Assembly: GCA_949358305.1 (NCBI GenBank)
Contig: OX442318.1
Span: 10,336,517 to 10,400,516 of the forward strand
From: Strigamia acuminata
Taxonomy: Eukaryota; Arthropoda; Chilopoda; Geophilomorpha; Linotaeniidae
DNA: 64,000 bases
Reading direction: 5' to 3'
Every line of letters starts with the position of its first letter. Position 1 is the first letter of the stretch. Positions 24,501 through 41,080 of this stretch are shown here, piece after piece. The notes beneath the pieces were generated by a model, which saw only the letters and a list, made by a program, of their open reading frames with translations, was not told where the DNA came from and ran no database searches. The translations under genes were made by a program, and so were the position numbers.

Positions 24501-26575
24501 TGGTCATTTTTTAATGATTTTTGGTCATTTTTCAATGAATTTTGGTCATTTTTCAATGAATTTTGGTCATTTTTTAATGAATTTTGGTCATTTTTCAATG
24601 AATTTTGGTCATTTTTTAATGAATTTTAGCCATTTTTCAATGAATTTTGTCCATTTTTCAATGAATTTTGTCCATTTTTCAATGAATTTTGTCCATTTTC
24701 GAATGAATTTTGTCCATTTTCGAATTAATTTTGTCCATTTTCGAATGAATTTTGTCCATTTTCGAATGAATTTTGTCCATTTTTATTGAATTTTTTTCAT
24801 TTTTCAATGAATTTTGGTCATTTTTTAATGAATTTTGTCCATTTTTATTGAATTTTGTCCATTTTTCAATGAATTTTAGCCAGTTTTTAATGATTTTAGC
24901 CATTTTTTGAATATAGATTGAAACCAATCCATTGGAGCGAAAATTAGACGAAATGCTGCAGGAAAACGTCGAGTTGTCGAAACAAGTCAAAGAGCACGAA
25001 GTAAAATAACTCAATTTAATTCAATTTTCATATTTTAAATTCCGTTTTGTCCTAGGACTTAATTGGCTACTTATTAAACACCAAACGCCAAAAATGGGAA
25101 GAGGAAAAGAAGGAACTAGAGAAAAAGATGGAAGCCTTAACGATTAACTTGAGGGTGGCGGACGACGCGAAACAAGAATTGGAATTAGCAAATACCAAGT
25201 TAGTCTTTTCTTCTCCTTCAAATTCAATTTGGAAAATAAAATCCTCAATTTATCCCAAGGTTAGAGGAAGAGCTGGTCAAATTGAAGGAAAAACCGGCCA
25301 ATCCGCAGCCAATTTGCACCGCGGAATTGCCCAGCCATCGCTCACTCTCGCGGACGGAAACTCGATGTTCTTCCGCACCAAACGCCAGTCGATCGAGAGA
25401 CCAAACCCTGAAAATATCTCAGCAAAGTAAAAAAAACAAAATAAATAATTGAAATATCTTAATTAATAGAGATTTTTAAAGGTTCAACTGTGCCAAATCA
25501 GATATTACCAATTAGAAAGGTAAATAATTGGATTTAAATGTATTTTGGTTGAGAATTGAATCAGGATCGATTAAATTGTAATTGCAGGCGTCGCAGATCG
25601 TCAATTCTCAGCAGGGAGGGAATCCGAAGAATAGTTTTGAGAAATTGATGGTGGCGTTACAAGGTTCGTTTCCCAACGTTGATCAGGACGAATTGAAGGA
25701 TTATGTCCAGCAACTGCGAAGTCACTGCGCTAATAATCGTTTAAGTGGGTTGACTATCGATCAGATCGTCAAAGAAATTTCTACCATGATTCGAATGGTA
25801 AATAATAATAATAATAATAGTAATAGTAATAAATAATTTATTATTATTATTTTGGAATTTATTTTTTGGTAGAGAACTACGAGAAAAGTGTCGGCAGGGC
25901 AGCCAGTGCCTCTGATTGGAGGAATGGGTTTGGAACGGATAACTAAGCCTGGCAATCCGTGGTCCACCGTGAAAACTACGTTATCGGATTGGAAGAACCC
26001 AGATGAGGACGAAGAGCCATGCGTCATTTGCCACGAGGATTTTAAGGAATTTGATAAATTATGCACTTTGCAATGTCATCATCGTTTTCATGAGTCGGTT
26101 AGACACGAAACATCGGAGGCGGAATAAGGGTTAAGGCGGTTCAATTGGGAAAAATTGTTAGTTTTTTGTTTAAAAAGTGCATTTAGTCACCGAGAAATAC
26201 AATTTCTTAAAACTGTTGAGAAAGTTGTTTTAAGATGTATTTTAGATTTTAAAAATGGTGACTTTAAGGTTTTCGGGCCAAAACTTTGCAATATTTGACT
26301 ACTAAAGTCGATTTTTGCTCAAAAAAGTGCATTTTTTTGGCTAAAAAATTAAGTTTTAAACCTAAAAATTGAATTTTCTTTTTCACAAAAATGGCTGTTT
26401 TCACGTGCAACCGCAAACTCGTTCCGCTTCTGCCAAATGTCCGCACTATAGAGCAAATAATTAATTTTTAGAACATATTTTACAGTGTATTAAAGCATGG
26501 TTTAAACAAGAAAGTACTTGTCCAACATGCAGAGCTCATAGTTTATTACCGGATGAGTTTCCATGTTTGAATTAA
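18533..26575 (+). CDS. TTC3: TTC3/DZIP3-family TPR-RING E3 ubiquitin ligase
   Basis: About 32 exons and 1500 codons. Secure exons: 18533-18575, 18639-18777, 18837-18936, 19084-19321, 19391-19452, 19513-19607, 19680-19797, 19862-20059, 20120-20221, 20288-20365, 20428-20517, 20598-20717, 20775-20858, 20927-21036, 21098-21221, 21286-21507, 21584-21676, 22092-22144, 22204-22318, 22383-22476, 22547-22697, 22787-22888, 22943-23032, 23431-24355, 24917-25000, 25056-25198, 25260-25426, 25470-25519, 25588-25797, 25873-26097, 26486-26575. The exon ending at 19049 has an uncertain start. Order: TPR-like repeats (exons 6-8), a second helical region, a Cys-rich domain (CRYTKCSGHFKTEIYLTDPD), an acidic/basic linker, a coiled coil, then RING-H2: EEPCVICHEDF, CHHRFHES, CIKAWFKQESTCPTC, ending LLPDEFPCLN. 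The RING tail resembles human DZIP3, while the TPR part resembles TTC3, so this looks like an undivided pro-orthologue. Such RING proteins transfer ubiquitin from E2 to substrate. Confidence 0.9.
23045..23402. repeat. 21-bp tandem array in a TTC3/DZIP3 intron
   Basis: About 16 nearly identical copies of attgatttttgcaacaaaaaa. Copies differ mainly in A-tract length, so the array is young. It fills the intron between 23032 and 23431 and creates long but meaningless ORFs on both strands. Confidence 0.95.
24480..24895. repeat. 21-bp tandem array in a TTC3/DZIP3 intron
   Basis: About 19 copies of a 21-bp unit (ttttggtcatttttcaatga) with variants ggtc/gtcc/agcc that appear in blocks, suggesting local spreading of variants. 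It fills the intron following the 925-bp exon. Confidence 0.95.
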
Positions 26576-27145
26576 GAAAAGTGAGAAAAATATTTATTAA
26601 TAATTTTTTTGTTATTTTAATCATCTTTTTACAGGTATTTTTCTATTTCTTTGTTATTGTTTCACGTTTTTCTTGAAATATTCACTCTGGGACACACGCG
26701 AAATGCATCGAAGACCCGGACTGCATTTGCCCGCTGCGCCCCACGGGCCACCGCACGCTTGGCCTTTTTTCTTAAACGAAAGAATCAAAAAGAAAATGAA
26801 GAAGAACTTTTATTATTTTGCTACGAATCGTCCATTACATCACACATGCAGGGTACTTCTTGTTTCGTTTTAAATTATTTTTTTATTTTATTTTTTTAAA
26901 AAGAAAGAAATATAGTTTGTATTTCAATTTGTTACAGTTAAAACAACTTAAAATATGAAAATTTTATTCTTTTATTAATAAATAAATAAGAGAATCACAA
27001 TTTATTATTAGTGCTTTTTAAATCCCTAATGCGATTACAAACATTCAAAATTTAATGAAGATCGATTATAAACGTCCAAAATTTAATTAAAGTGGATTAT
27101 AAACATTCAAAATTTTATCAAAATCGATTTTAAATACATAAACTG
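26160..27145. repeat. 3' flank of TTC3/DZIP3, copy 1 of a segmental duplication
   Basis: Two blocks, about 26176-26255 and 26560-27145, are repeated at about 32516-32600 and 32815-33420 with few changes. The copy at 32815 starts in the last codons of the ligase (ccatgtttgaattaag). The last coding exon at 26486 sits between the two blocks and is absent from the second copy. Confidence 0.8.
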
Positions 27146-27609
27146 TACGAAAGACCCATTTTTAAGCAAGCCGAACTTCCGCGCCCCACTACATTAAATT
27201 TTTCAAAAATGAACTAAAAAGAAAAAAAAAAATTTTTATATCATTTTGCATAAAATTGTATATAAAATTTTACATAAGGGGAGGGGGCATCATGTGCGCA
27301 GCAACGGAAGAAGTGAACAACGGCCAATTAGCGCATCGGAATATGAACACTTCTTCGTACGAGCAAATGTTCACTAAATTCGCTCGTTTGAAATTTTCAT
27401 TTATCATTTATCGTTGAATATTTGCAACACAGACGTGACTAGCAGCGCCGCTCTGGTGAGAACAAGTACTGTGAAACAATAGCGATGCTTTTCCGTCGGC
27501 GTAGCAACCAACAGTACCAAGAGTCGCGTGGTTTTCTGCCTTCCATTTCTGCATTCCATTTGCATCGGTTGTTTCTTCTTCGGTTCGTTCTTTCTCACAA
27601 TTTTCGGCA

Positions 27610-27803
27610 GAATGACGGTTTACGGGCGACCCGTATTAAATGCCCAATTCCCTTCACATTAATAAAACCAGTTAAGGTGAGGTTCGCGGGGGTCAAGGGG
27701 GGGCGCTAGCCCCCCCTTGTTAAGAAAAAAAGAAAAAAAATACCCGTCATTTTTTCTTTAATTTGAACTGAATTTAATACGGGTCGCCCGTAAACCGTCA
27801 TTC
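27610..27803. mobile_element. MITE with perfect 29-bp terminal inverted repeats
   Basis: Left end 27610-27638 (gaatgacggtttacgggcga onward) and right end 27775-27803 are exact reverse complements. Its interior includes the ggttcgcgggggtcaagggg block also found at 3952. It is about 194 bp and non-coding. Confidence 0.7.
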
Positions 27804-27859
27804 TACCCAATTTTCCTTCGTTTTTCAATCTTTCTACAGATTTTTATTTTGTCAATCTA

Positions 27860-27985
27860 TAACCAAGGAACCCGTTCAAGTGTCGCCCCGTTTAACTGGC
27901 AACCCGTTCAAGTGTCGCCCTGTTTAACTGTCACCCTGTTTAAATGTCGCCCGTTTAAGTGGACGCGTTCAAGTGTCGCCGAATC
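27860..27985. repeat. Short minisatellite (gttcaagtgtcgccc)
   Basis: Six or so imperfect 15-17 bp copies containing gttcaagtgtcgcc or gtttaactgtcaccc words. No function is evident. Confidence 0.65.
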
Positions 27986-29271
27986 GGATTGGATCTTGAG
28001 TGGATGGTTTGAATTGGTTTTATTTAATATTGATTTGCGTAGAATTGCAGTTTGCATTCAATTTTAGGCCTAAATTTAATTTGAATTAACATGAAAGTAT
28101 TTGTCGTGCACACACGTTTTGTTCCAAATACAAATCCCCATTTTCTTGAACATTTGTGAGCATGTCAGAAAATTGTGCTGCAATAATTGTGCGTGTGCAC
28201 TGACACAAACAACAAGCATGTTTAAGTTGAAAGATGTTCCAAAAATTCTCAAAATGGCATTTTATTAATCCATTATTCTGTGTATCTTATTTTCTGATTC
28301 TTTTGAAGACAATAGTTAATGATTCACTGGGTGTGGAATGTTGGGCCAATGGTCAGTTTTGAGCGCACCCAACCAAATGTCTCGTTGTTCCTTCCACCTG
28401 TGCTGTACTTGTACATCTCTTGAATTCTGGTGCCATTTCTGTGCTCATTTATTGTGGTATTTGAGTTGTTTCCTCCGAAGTGTGGCTTGGTGATATCTGG
28501 TTCGCTCCGTTATTGGCTGTCCCTGCTGCTTTTCTTTTGCATTTGGTTTTGCTGGCAAGAAGTTTATCATGTTTGCATTTTCATTTGAAATTGAATTTGT
28601 CTTGTGGTAATGGCATTTGCCATTTCTCGTGTTTAGTTTGGGATATAATATAATTCTGAAACCTGGTTTTTCTTCTCAAAGTGATCAGTGGCTCAGAGGA
28701 TGGTCATAAACTCTAAAAATAACATTTCTCAAGAAAAAAAATGCATTTAGTATGGAAAAAATGCATTTACACATGAAATTCCATTTCCATTGGTTGGGTT
28801 GTTTCTCGGTTTGTTCGAAGGATAAAAAAAATGCTCCATACAATATTCCACAATTTTTGCTTAATACTTGATGCACTGCGATCATAGCTTTTCCTCTTCT
28901 AATAATAAGTCTATACAAAAGCCCGTTGTTACTTCTGTGTTACCTCTTTGTCTGACAATTTCTCTACACAAATAAAGGCACACTTCTCTTAAAGCACTTG
29001 AGATGATAATTGCAAATGCTGCAATGGCTGTAAACAGAACGATGGAATCTGTAAGCTGTGTATAAATTTTCCAAAACCGTTTCTTGCACCCCCGTAGAGT
29101 CCATGCCTTAGGATTTTCTGTATGACTTGCCAAATACTCTTACTTCGATATTTTGAAATTGTTATATCCGTGCTCGCAATAATATAATATAATATAGATG
29201 AAGAATAATATTAAAGTTTAATAAAACGAAAAATTGTGGAGTATATACATTTATCCAACAAATTGACTCTT

Positions 29272-29661
29272 CTATAAAAGATAAAAGATTGCGTTGACGA
29301 ACGCACCCTTACTTGCCGCTCTAATGACTTGGTTGATAATCGCGCTATCCACTCCTGTTTTGGTTGCAAAGTTGCATCGTTGCGCCATAACTCTAAATTT
29401 GGCTATAAATTTCTCTACCGACTCGCCTTCCTGTCTCTTCTTTGCGCCCAACTTTTGACGGGCCATGTAGGGTGTATCCACCGAGCTGTAGTACGTGTCC
29501 ATAAGTTGCGCCATCGTTCTTCCTGTCTCGACCGTGAACTCAAAACCGCTTGGTCCACTTGCAAACTTTCTGGAACTCTCGTGTTCCAAAACTGTTCGAA
29601 CTCGAACGTCCTCCAAGCGCTCTTGAATCCAACTTCTTAAAGACGATACTGCTCGCCGCAA
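29272..29661 (-). pseudogene. Retroelement gag-like fragment
   Basis: A minus-strand open frame of 129 codons has the look of a retrotransposon gag core: a LMDTYYSS segment, then YMARQKLGAKKR and FIAKFRVMAQRC, the usual helical pattern of Ty3-type gag proteins. There is no protease or reverse transcriptase nearby. A roughly 45-bp sequence (starting gtggagta/gtata) occurs on both sides, at 29236 and 29698. Family assignment is tentative. Confidence 0.5.
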
Positions 29662-30299
29662 TTTTTATGCAATCCGCATCCCGTCGTGGATACCATTGTG
29701 GAGTGTATACATGTATCCAACAAATTGATTTTTCTATAAAAGATTGACTCTGACTCTATTTTGCTGTCATCCCTCTGAGGTTGCGATATCAGAATGAATC
29801 GTTCCTTTTTTATTGCTATAGTTACATACAAATTTGTCTCGTGCGAAAAGCATTCTTAAATATATACATTGTTTCTAATTGTCTGGTGTCAAATATATGA
29901 AGTAAAGGTTATACACAACAAAAATTACATGAAATCTTTCTTAAAAAGTAATACTAGTAAATAAATTAAACAAAAAACTATATCTTCATATAAAAATGGT
30001 TGCAAAATTTCCAATTCACGATTGCTATCGCAGTGCAGGAACCAACCAAACCCCACAGTGAATGCAAAATTTGTAGAACACGGAAAATAAATAAGCAAAT
30101 CCTTTTTATATGACGAAATCTTTGGCTACGAACAGTGTTGGCTTTCTGGTCGGCCGTAGAAAAGGGTTAGAGAAGAGACAGTAGTTGCTTGAATTCACCT
30201 GCTTGTTTGTTGTATAAATAACGCCACCTGGTGACAGTATTTATAAACTTTTGAAAACTGTCATGGCGGAACAATTACTAGGTCCTTGAGGTGAATTCA

Positions 30300-30821
30300 A
30301 TTGGTCTTCGAGGAGCAACGCACTACGAAACTCGTCGACCGTTGCATCCGGTTGGGACGCTAGTTGAGTGAATTTGGCGTCTGATTTGGGATGTCCCATC
30401 TCACCGCCTTGGCTTTAGCTGGAATTGCCAGAGCCCGGTTGAGGTGGCTGTCGAGGCTTTCTTCTGCACGCATGCGAAGTCGCCCCAATTCGATACCGGC
30501 GTCGATGCGCGTCTTCAATATTTCCCACACCGTTTTGGCGTTCTCCTCTCCCAGGCAACATACTGCTTGCTGTTCGGAAATGGTGAGGACAATTATGCCG
30601 AGCGCCTCACTGTTTTGCTTGGACCACTTTTAGTACGTCTTTTCTTTGGCGTCAAAGTCCGCTGCCCCTTGAACTGGTTTTTCCGGTTCGTTTTCAGTGA
30701 TGCCGCCTATCAGTCCTTTTGCAGACAAAAGTGCTTTAAGTTTGTACTGCCAGACAAAATAATTGTCCACATTCAATTGGTCAATCCCATTGAGTGACCC
30801 ACCAGCAATCGCGTCGGCCAT
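30300..30821 (-). pseudogene. Broken copia-type gag fragment
   Basis: The minus strand from 30821 begins MADAIAGG and contains NYFVWQYKLKALL, the typical start of copia-type gag proteins. The frame has an in-frame stop near 30632, and the match continues beyond it; a further frame change lies near 30375. No integrase or reverse transcriptase follows, so it is a dead fragment. Confidence 0.65.
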
Positions 30822-31657
30822 TCTGAGCGAAGGACGCTCTCGATGTCGTATTGCGAGTTGAAAAATAAGCCTTGCCTTTTTTCTCCAAATAAGAACGGCC
30901 GTTTGGAAACAATAACGTCCTCAAAATCTTTCAAAATTGCTCACCGGGCGAGGAAAGGTGCTTCTTCAGCAGAAACCAAGCCTCTGCTACCAATTTGTGG
31001 TGTTCTATTGAAGAGTAAGAAGACAGTTTGGAGGTTTACTAACGGCAACAACAATACATCGATAAGAAGTAAAGGTTGACACAAGGTGTCCACCGTATTA
31101 TTGGCTTATTATTAGTATTACCCTAACAATTTCTGAAGCCTCGTTTTTATTTTAAAAGTAATCAGTGGTTCAGAGGATGATGGGTCAAGGTTCTTGCTCT
31201 ATTAATTGTAATCAATCTGAGATTGACAATCTCAAATGCTCTTGGTTGGACTTCTCTGGATCTGTGGATAATTTTTCAGTCACCTTTTTCTGGATGACCC
31301 ATAAAGTGGTTCTTTGTCTTTTCATCTTTGTTGGGGACGCCCCAAGGTGTTTTTGAATTTAAAACAAATCAATTTGACGCCAAAACAGTCCTTCTAGGTT
31401 AATTCTCTTTTTTTTTTTTCTTTAAGAAAGATGCCTCGTTTGTTGATTTATGATGTAAAGCATCAAAAAACACTATTGGAAACTCATTGGGTCATTTTGA
31501 CCAGTCTAGCTGTTCTAGTTTGAAACTAAAATATTTGTAAACCTTTGAGTAGCTTTCACTTTTTTCAAAATGACTTTCTCCAGAGTTGCAAAAATCCTTG
31601 TAAGATTAACAAATGCAAGGAACTTTTTTTACTGTTGGAAAACAACAACATGGTGTG

Positions 31658-31692
31658 TTCAGTTTGGTTAATAATATTAACCAAACTGAACA
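31658..31692. repeat. Near-perfect AT-rich palindrome
   Basis: gttcagtttggttaat is followed at once by its reverse complement (attaaccaaactgaac) with a short overlap, giving a hairpin of about 16 bp arms. It is followed by acatatta words. No element boundaries were seen. Confidence 0.6.
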
Positions 31693-32046
31693 TATTAACA
31701 CATTAACATATTAACATATTAACTTAATATCCAACTTTTTATTGTCTCTTATTGCTTATTGGAATCCTTTTATCCCTTTCTCTTGACTATTTCCACAATT
31801 TCTCCTGACTGTGCTTGTGTTGGGTTGCCGTAGAATAGTTATTGTAGCATCTTTGGCAACTGCAATGAAGTTAAATTATTTCTTAATTTCAACTTCTTCA
31901 TGTTGTTTGTGATAATTTCAGCCAATGGCAGTTGTTTTATGAAGTTAAAAACTCCATGATTCCGTTTAGGGACCTGTGTTTGTGCTAATTGTAAAATCTG
32001 TTAGCGGTAACTTGTTCTACTATTGTCTTTCTGATACAAACTTCTA

Positions 32047-32152
32047 ATGCTGGACTGGCCAGCTGGGATACCCGGAACTTCCCGGTGGCCGGTATAAATT
32101 TGTTCCTCTGGCCCGATTTCCCGGTACTAAATTTCTTTCCAGTCCAGCACTG
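32047..32152. mobile_element. hAT-like MITE related to 63689-63805
   Basis: It ends ccagtccagcactg and begins aatgctggactgg, an inverted pair. The interior has cccgg/ggccgg words also present in the element at 63689-63805. No clear target duplication was seen. Confidence 0.5.
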
Positions 32153-32515
32153 CTCAAAGTCATGTCTTTTCTTTCACGTTAGTACAGGGTTCTAACCTCC
32201 TTCGGCTCGCCGGAAAGAGCGGCATACCAAAAGTATAGATTTAAGATGTACATAATTACAAATGCTGTGATGACACGGTTAATAACTCGTGTTGAATTGT
32301 CAAAAACTAACGGAGTCAAATTGATTCATGAGTTGAGTCATTTTGCCACAGACACACGAATGGTCGTTTGTGGTCGAATGTGCATTATTGCCTCGGTTAC
32401 TGCTTCGATTTTGCAGTGCTGACTTCTTTCTTTCCCTCAATAGCCTCGACTGTTGCCCCTTTGGCGTAAGTGTATCAAAAGATCTTTGCGGAAAATGTTA
32501 CGTTTTTTGTTTAAA

Positions 32516-33420
32516 AGGTGAATTTAGTCACCGAGAAATACAGTTTTTTAAAACTACTGAGAAAGATGTTTTAAGATGTATTTTGTATTTTAAAAAAGCA
32601 GGATACCAAAACGAACAAAAATACTAAACCAGCACCCGTGACACAACAACAACAAAAAATAAGCAACCACTCTGAAAACCGTTTTGTGGACCAACGAAAC
32701 GCTGCCTCATTGGTTCCCAATAAAAAATTAAAAATAGTTCAACACCGAGACCGATTAACATCGTGATCGTGTCATGACTAGAAATATAAATGGCGTAGTG
32801 ACAACAGACCGTACCTTTCCATGTTTGAATTAAGAAAAGTGAGAAAAATATTTATTAATAATTTTTTGTTACTTTAATCATCTTTTTACAGGTATTTTTC
32901 TATTTCTTTGTTATTGTTTCACGTTTTTCTTGAAATATTCACTCTGGGACACAGACGCCACTGATGGGGAACATGCTGAGCGAAATGCATCGAAGACCCG
33001 GACTGCATTTGCCCGCTGCGCCCCACGGACCACCGCACGCTTGGCCTTTTTTCTTAAACGAAAGAATCAAAAAGAAAATGAAGAAGAACTCTTATTATTT
33101 TGCTACGAATCGTCCATTACATCACACATGCAGGGTACTTCTTGTTTCGTTTTAAATTATTTTTTTATTTTATTTTATTTTTTTAAAAAGAAAGAAATAT
33201 CGTTTGTATTTCAATTTGTTACAGTTAAACAACTTAAAATATGAAAATTTTATTCTTTTATTAATAAATAAATAAGAGAATCACAATTTATTATTAGTGC
33301 TTTTTAAATACCTATGATAGATTTGTAATCGATTACAAACATTCAAAATTTAATGAAAATTGATTATAAACGTCCAAAATTTAATCAAAATCGATTTTAA
33401 ATACATAAACTGTATGAAAG
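32516..33420. repeat. 3' flank of TTC3/DZIP3, copy 2 of a segmental duplication
   Basis: The second copy of the blocks described at 26160-27145. From 32815 it matches the ligase's final codons and 3' flank, but the preceding RING-encoding exon is missing; unrelated sequence lies at 32600-32814. It has a small insertion near 32950-32985 relative to copy 1. It encodes no intact domain. Confidence 0.75.
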
Positions 33421-33654
33421 TCGATTTTAAATACGTAAACTGCATTAAAATCGATTTTAAATACGTAGACTGCATGAAAATCGGTTTTCAACGTCCAAAA
33501 TTGAATGAAAATCGATTTGAACGTCCAAAATTGAATGAAAATCGATTTGAACGTCCGAAATTGAATGAAAATCGATTTGAACGTCCAAAATTGAATGAAA
33601 ATCGATTACAAACATTAAAATTTTACTGGAAATGGATAACAAGCATCAAAATTT

Positions 33655-34200
33655 TACTGAAAATCGATTACAAACATTCACAATTGACTTAAAATCGATT
33701 ACAAACTTTCACAATTGACTTAAAATCGATTACAAACATTCACAATTGACTTAAAATCGATTACAAACATTCACAATTGACTTAAAATCGATTACAAACA
33801 TTCACAATTGACTTAAAATCGATTACAAACATTCACAATTGACTTAAAATCGATTACAAACATTCACAATTGACTTAAAATCGATTACAAACATTCACAA
33901 TTGACTTAAAATCGATTACAAACATTCACAATTGACTTAAAATCGATTACAAACATTCACAATTGACTTAAAATCGATTACAAACATTCACAATTGACTT
34001 AAAATCGATTACAAACATTCACAATTGACTTAAAATCGATTACAAACATTCACAATTGACTTAAAATCGATTACAAACATTCACAATTGACTTAAAATCG
34101 ATTACAAACATTCACAATTGACTTAAAATCGATTACAAACATTCACAATTGACTTAAAATCGATTACAAACATTCACAATTGACTTAAAATCGATTTTGA
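33655..34200. repeat. 31-bp tandem array
   Basis: About 17 almost identical copies of a 31-bp unit (cgattacaaacattcacaat + tgacttaaaat), preceded at 33330-33650 by older, diverged 30-31 bp relatives that share aaaatcgatt. It lies downstream of the IGFBP-domain exons, probably in their intron. Confidence 0.95.
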
Positions 34201-34345
34201 ACGTCAAAACAAATTAATTAAACACAAAACAATTCTCCAAAAACAAATTTTAAAACACCAACTCAATTCCCAACACCGAAATCAAACCGAAAATATATTT
34301 CCAAACATCCAACTCAACCAAATAACGAACGTTAACAATAAATAC

Positions 34346-34588
34346 CTTGGCACAAACATCACAACAGTTGCAGGTGTCTTTAACCACCCAACTTTTCGGA
34401 CATCCCGTGATAACCGGACACGATTCCTCATCACACTCCATACAAACCAAACTAACCGACCTAAAAAACAAACAACTCCATATAAACAACACTAAAATCC
34501 AGCACGTAATCACAATTTCGAGTATTTACCCATCGAACCAACAAAACATGACCACCACAACGAACCAACGATTGAACGACATTTCCAT
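34346..34588 (-). CDS. Secreted IGFBP-domain protein, first two exons only
   Basis: On the minus strand, exon 34530-34588 begins MEMSFNRWFVVVVMFCWFDG, a good signal peptide, with a GTAAAT donor after a split Gly codon. Exon 34346-34460 continues in phase as SVSLVCMECDEESCPVITGC, then SWVVKDTCNCCDVCAK and a GTATTT donor. The spacing CxxC-x3-C and CNCCDVC matches the N-terminal IGFBP module of CRIM1, IGFBPs and single-IGFBP-domain proteins. Alternative starts exist two codons apart. Later exons should lie at lower coordinates but none could be identified, so this is either a gene with a very long intron or a broken gene. Its first exon lies about 310 bp beyond the 3' end of TBC1D23 on the same strand. 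Confidence 0.65.
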
Positions 34589-34901
34589 CGATCTCCCTGG
34601 AATCCCTGTATGCAATTACACACACACCACGTGACCAACCCTCAAATTACACGAAAATGTTACAAAACACGTTTTTTATTCATTGTTTAAATATCCTTTA
34701 CAGTATAAATACACATGGCACCTTTAAAACTCCCTCAAGTCGGACTGTGGCGTTAAATAATTTACATAATAATTTATTAATGCGAAAGAGAAAGGAAAAA
34801 CAAATACAAGTTTATTGCGGTCAAAGTCAATCGATTAATGAATAAATTAATTAATTAATCCAAGTGCCAAACTGAATAATTGTGATTTGTTGGTGCGTTT
34901 G

Positions 34902-40460
<5,559 letters not shown>

Positions 40461-40869
40461 TTTTAGAATGACGTCATTGTTTACTATCTGTGTGTGTTAG
40501 GATCTGTTTTGGCCAATAGATGGCAGGGATTTGATGGTTTTTTTAAGGGATTTTTTAATATTTAGAATTTTTTTATTAAATTTATTCATATTAAATTGTT
40601 TTGTAGTGTTTTGTGTAATTTTTTGGGTTTTGGTTGTGATGGATTTTATTTTATTTTCTAGTTACGGTTTTTTGATAGGAGATAAGAAATTGTTTACTTT
40701 GGTGATTTCACGGAGATATCTCGATAAAAAAAGTTTGTGTTTTATCTTTGATTTTTTTTTTAAATAAATAAAAAATATACGATATAAAATATTTAAAAAT
40801 TAATTTTAGCAACGATTTTGATTCCGTTTCAATGAAGAAAAAAAAAATAGAGGTCAGCAAAGTCACGTT
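40461..40869. promoter_or_regulatory. Upstream region of TBC1D23
   Basis: About 410 bp between the TBC1D23 start codon and the left edge of the DIRS-like element. With 45673-45935 it probably formed a single bidirectional promoter of roughly 670 bp before the insertion. No particular motif was identified. Confidence 0.4.
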
Positions 40870-41080
40870 CATTCTCTCTCAGTAATCTCCGGCTTAACAG
40901 GAGATGGCGCTACTAGTCGGGTTACGTCACTTCCGGTTCTACTAACGGGTTGCGCGGTCAGGTTCGAATTGCTCTACGAGAAAATTTTCAATAAGTATCG
41001 TTTTTTCTACCTTTTTCAAAAGAAATTGTTATATTTTTCGAACCCCTTTGTAATATCATTGTTTTTTATAGTTACATAAA

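Larger units (their letters stand above)
26576..34345. other. Gene-poor interval with duplications and transposon debris
   Basis: No complete gene was recognised. It contains the duplicated 3' flank of the ligase gene, a small MITE, a minisatellite, gag-like retroelement fragments, a palindrome, and the 31-bp array. I see nothing recognisable in 28000-29200 or in most of 31000-32500. Further exons of the secreted IGFBP-domain gene would be expected on the minus strand here but were not found. Confidence 0.6.

Noticed and set aside
28685-29133. Minus-strand frames with membrane-like segments
   Set aside because: Short, no recognisable domain, no convincing splice partners; composition fits chance in AT-rich DNA.
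33655-34200. CRISPR-like array of 31-bp units
   Set aside because: There are no unique spacers; copies abut directly. The surroundings are animal introns, so it is a minisatellite.
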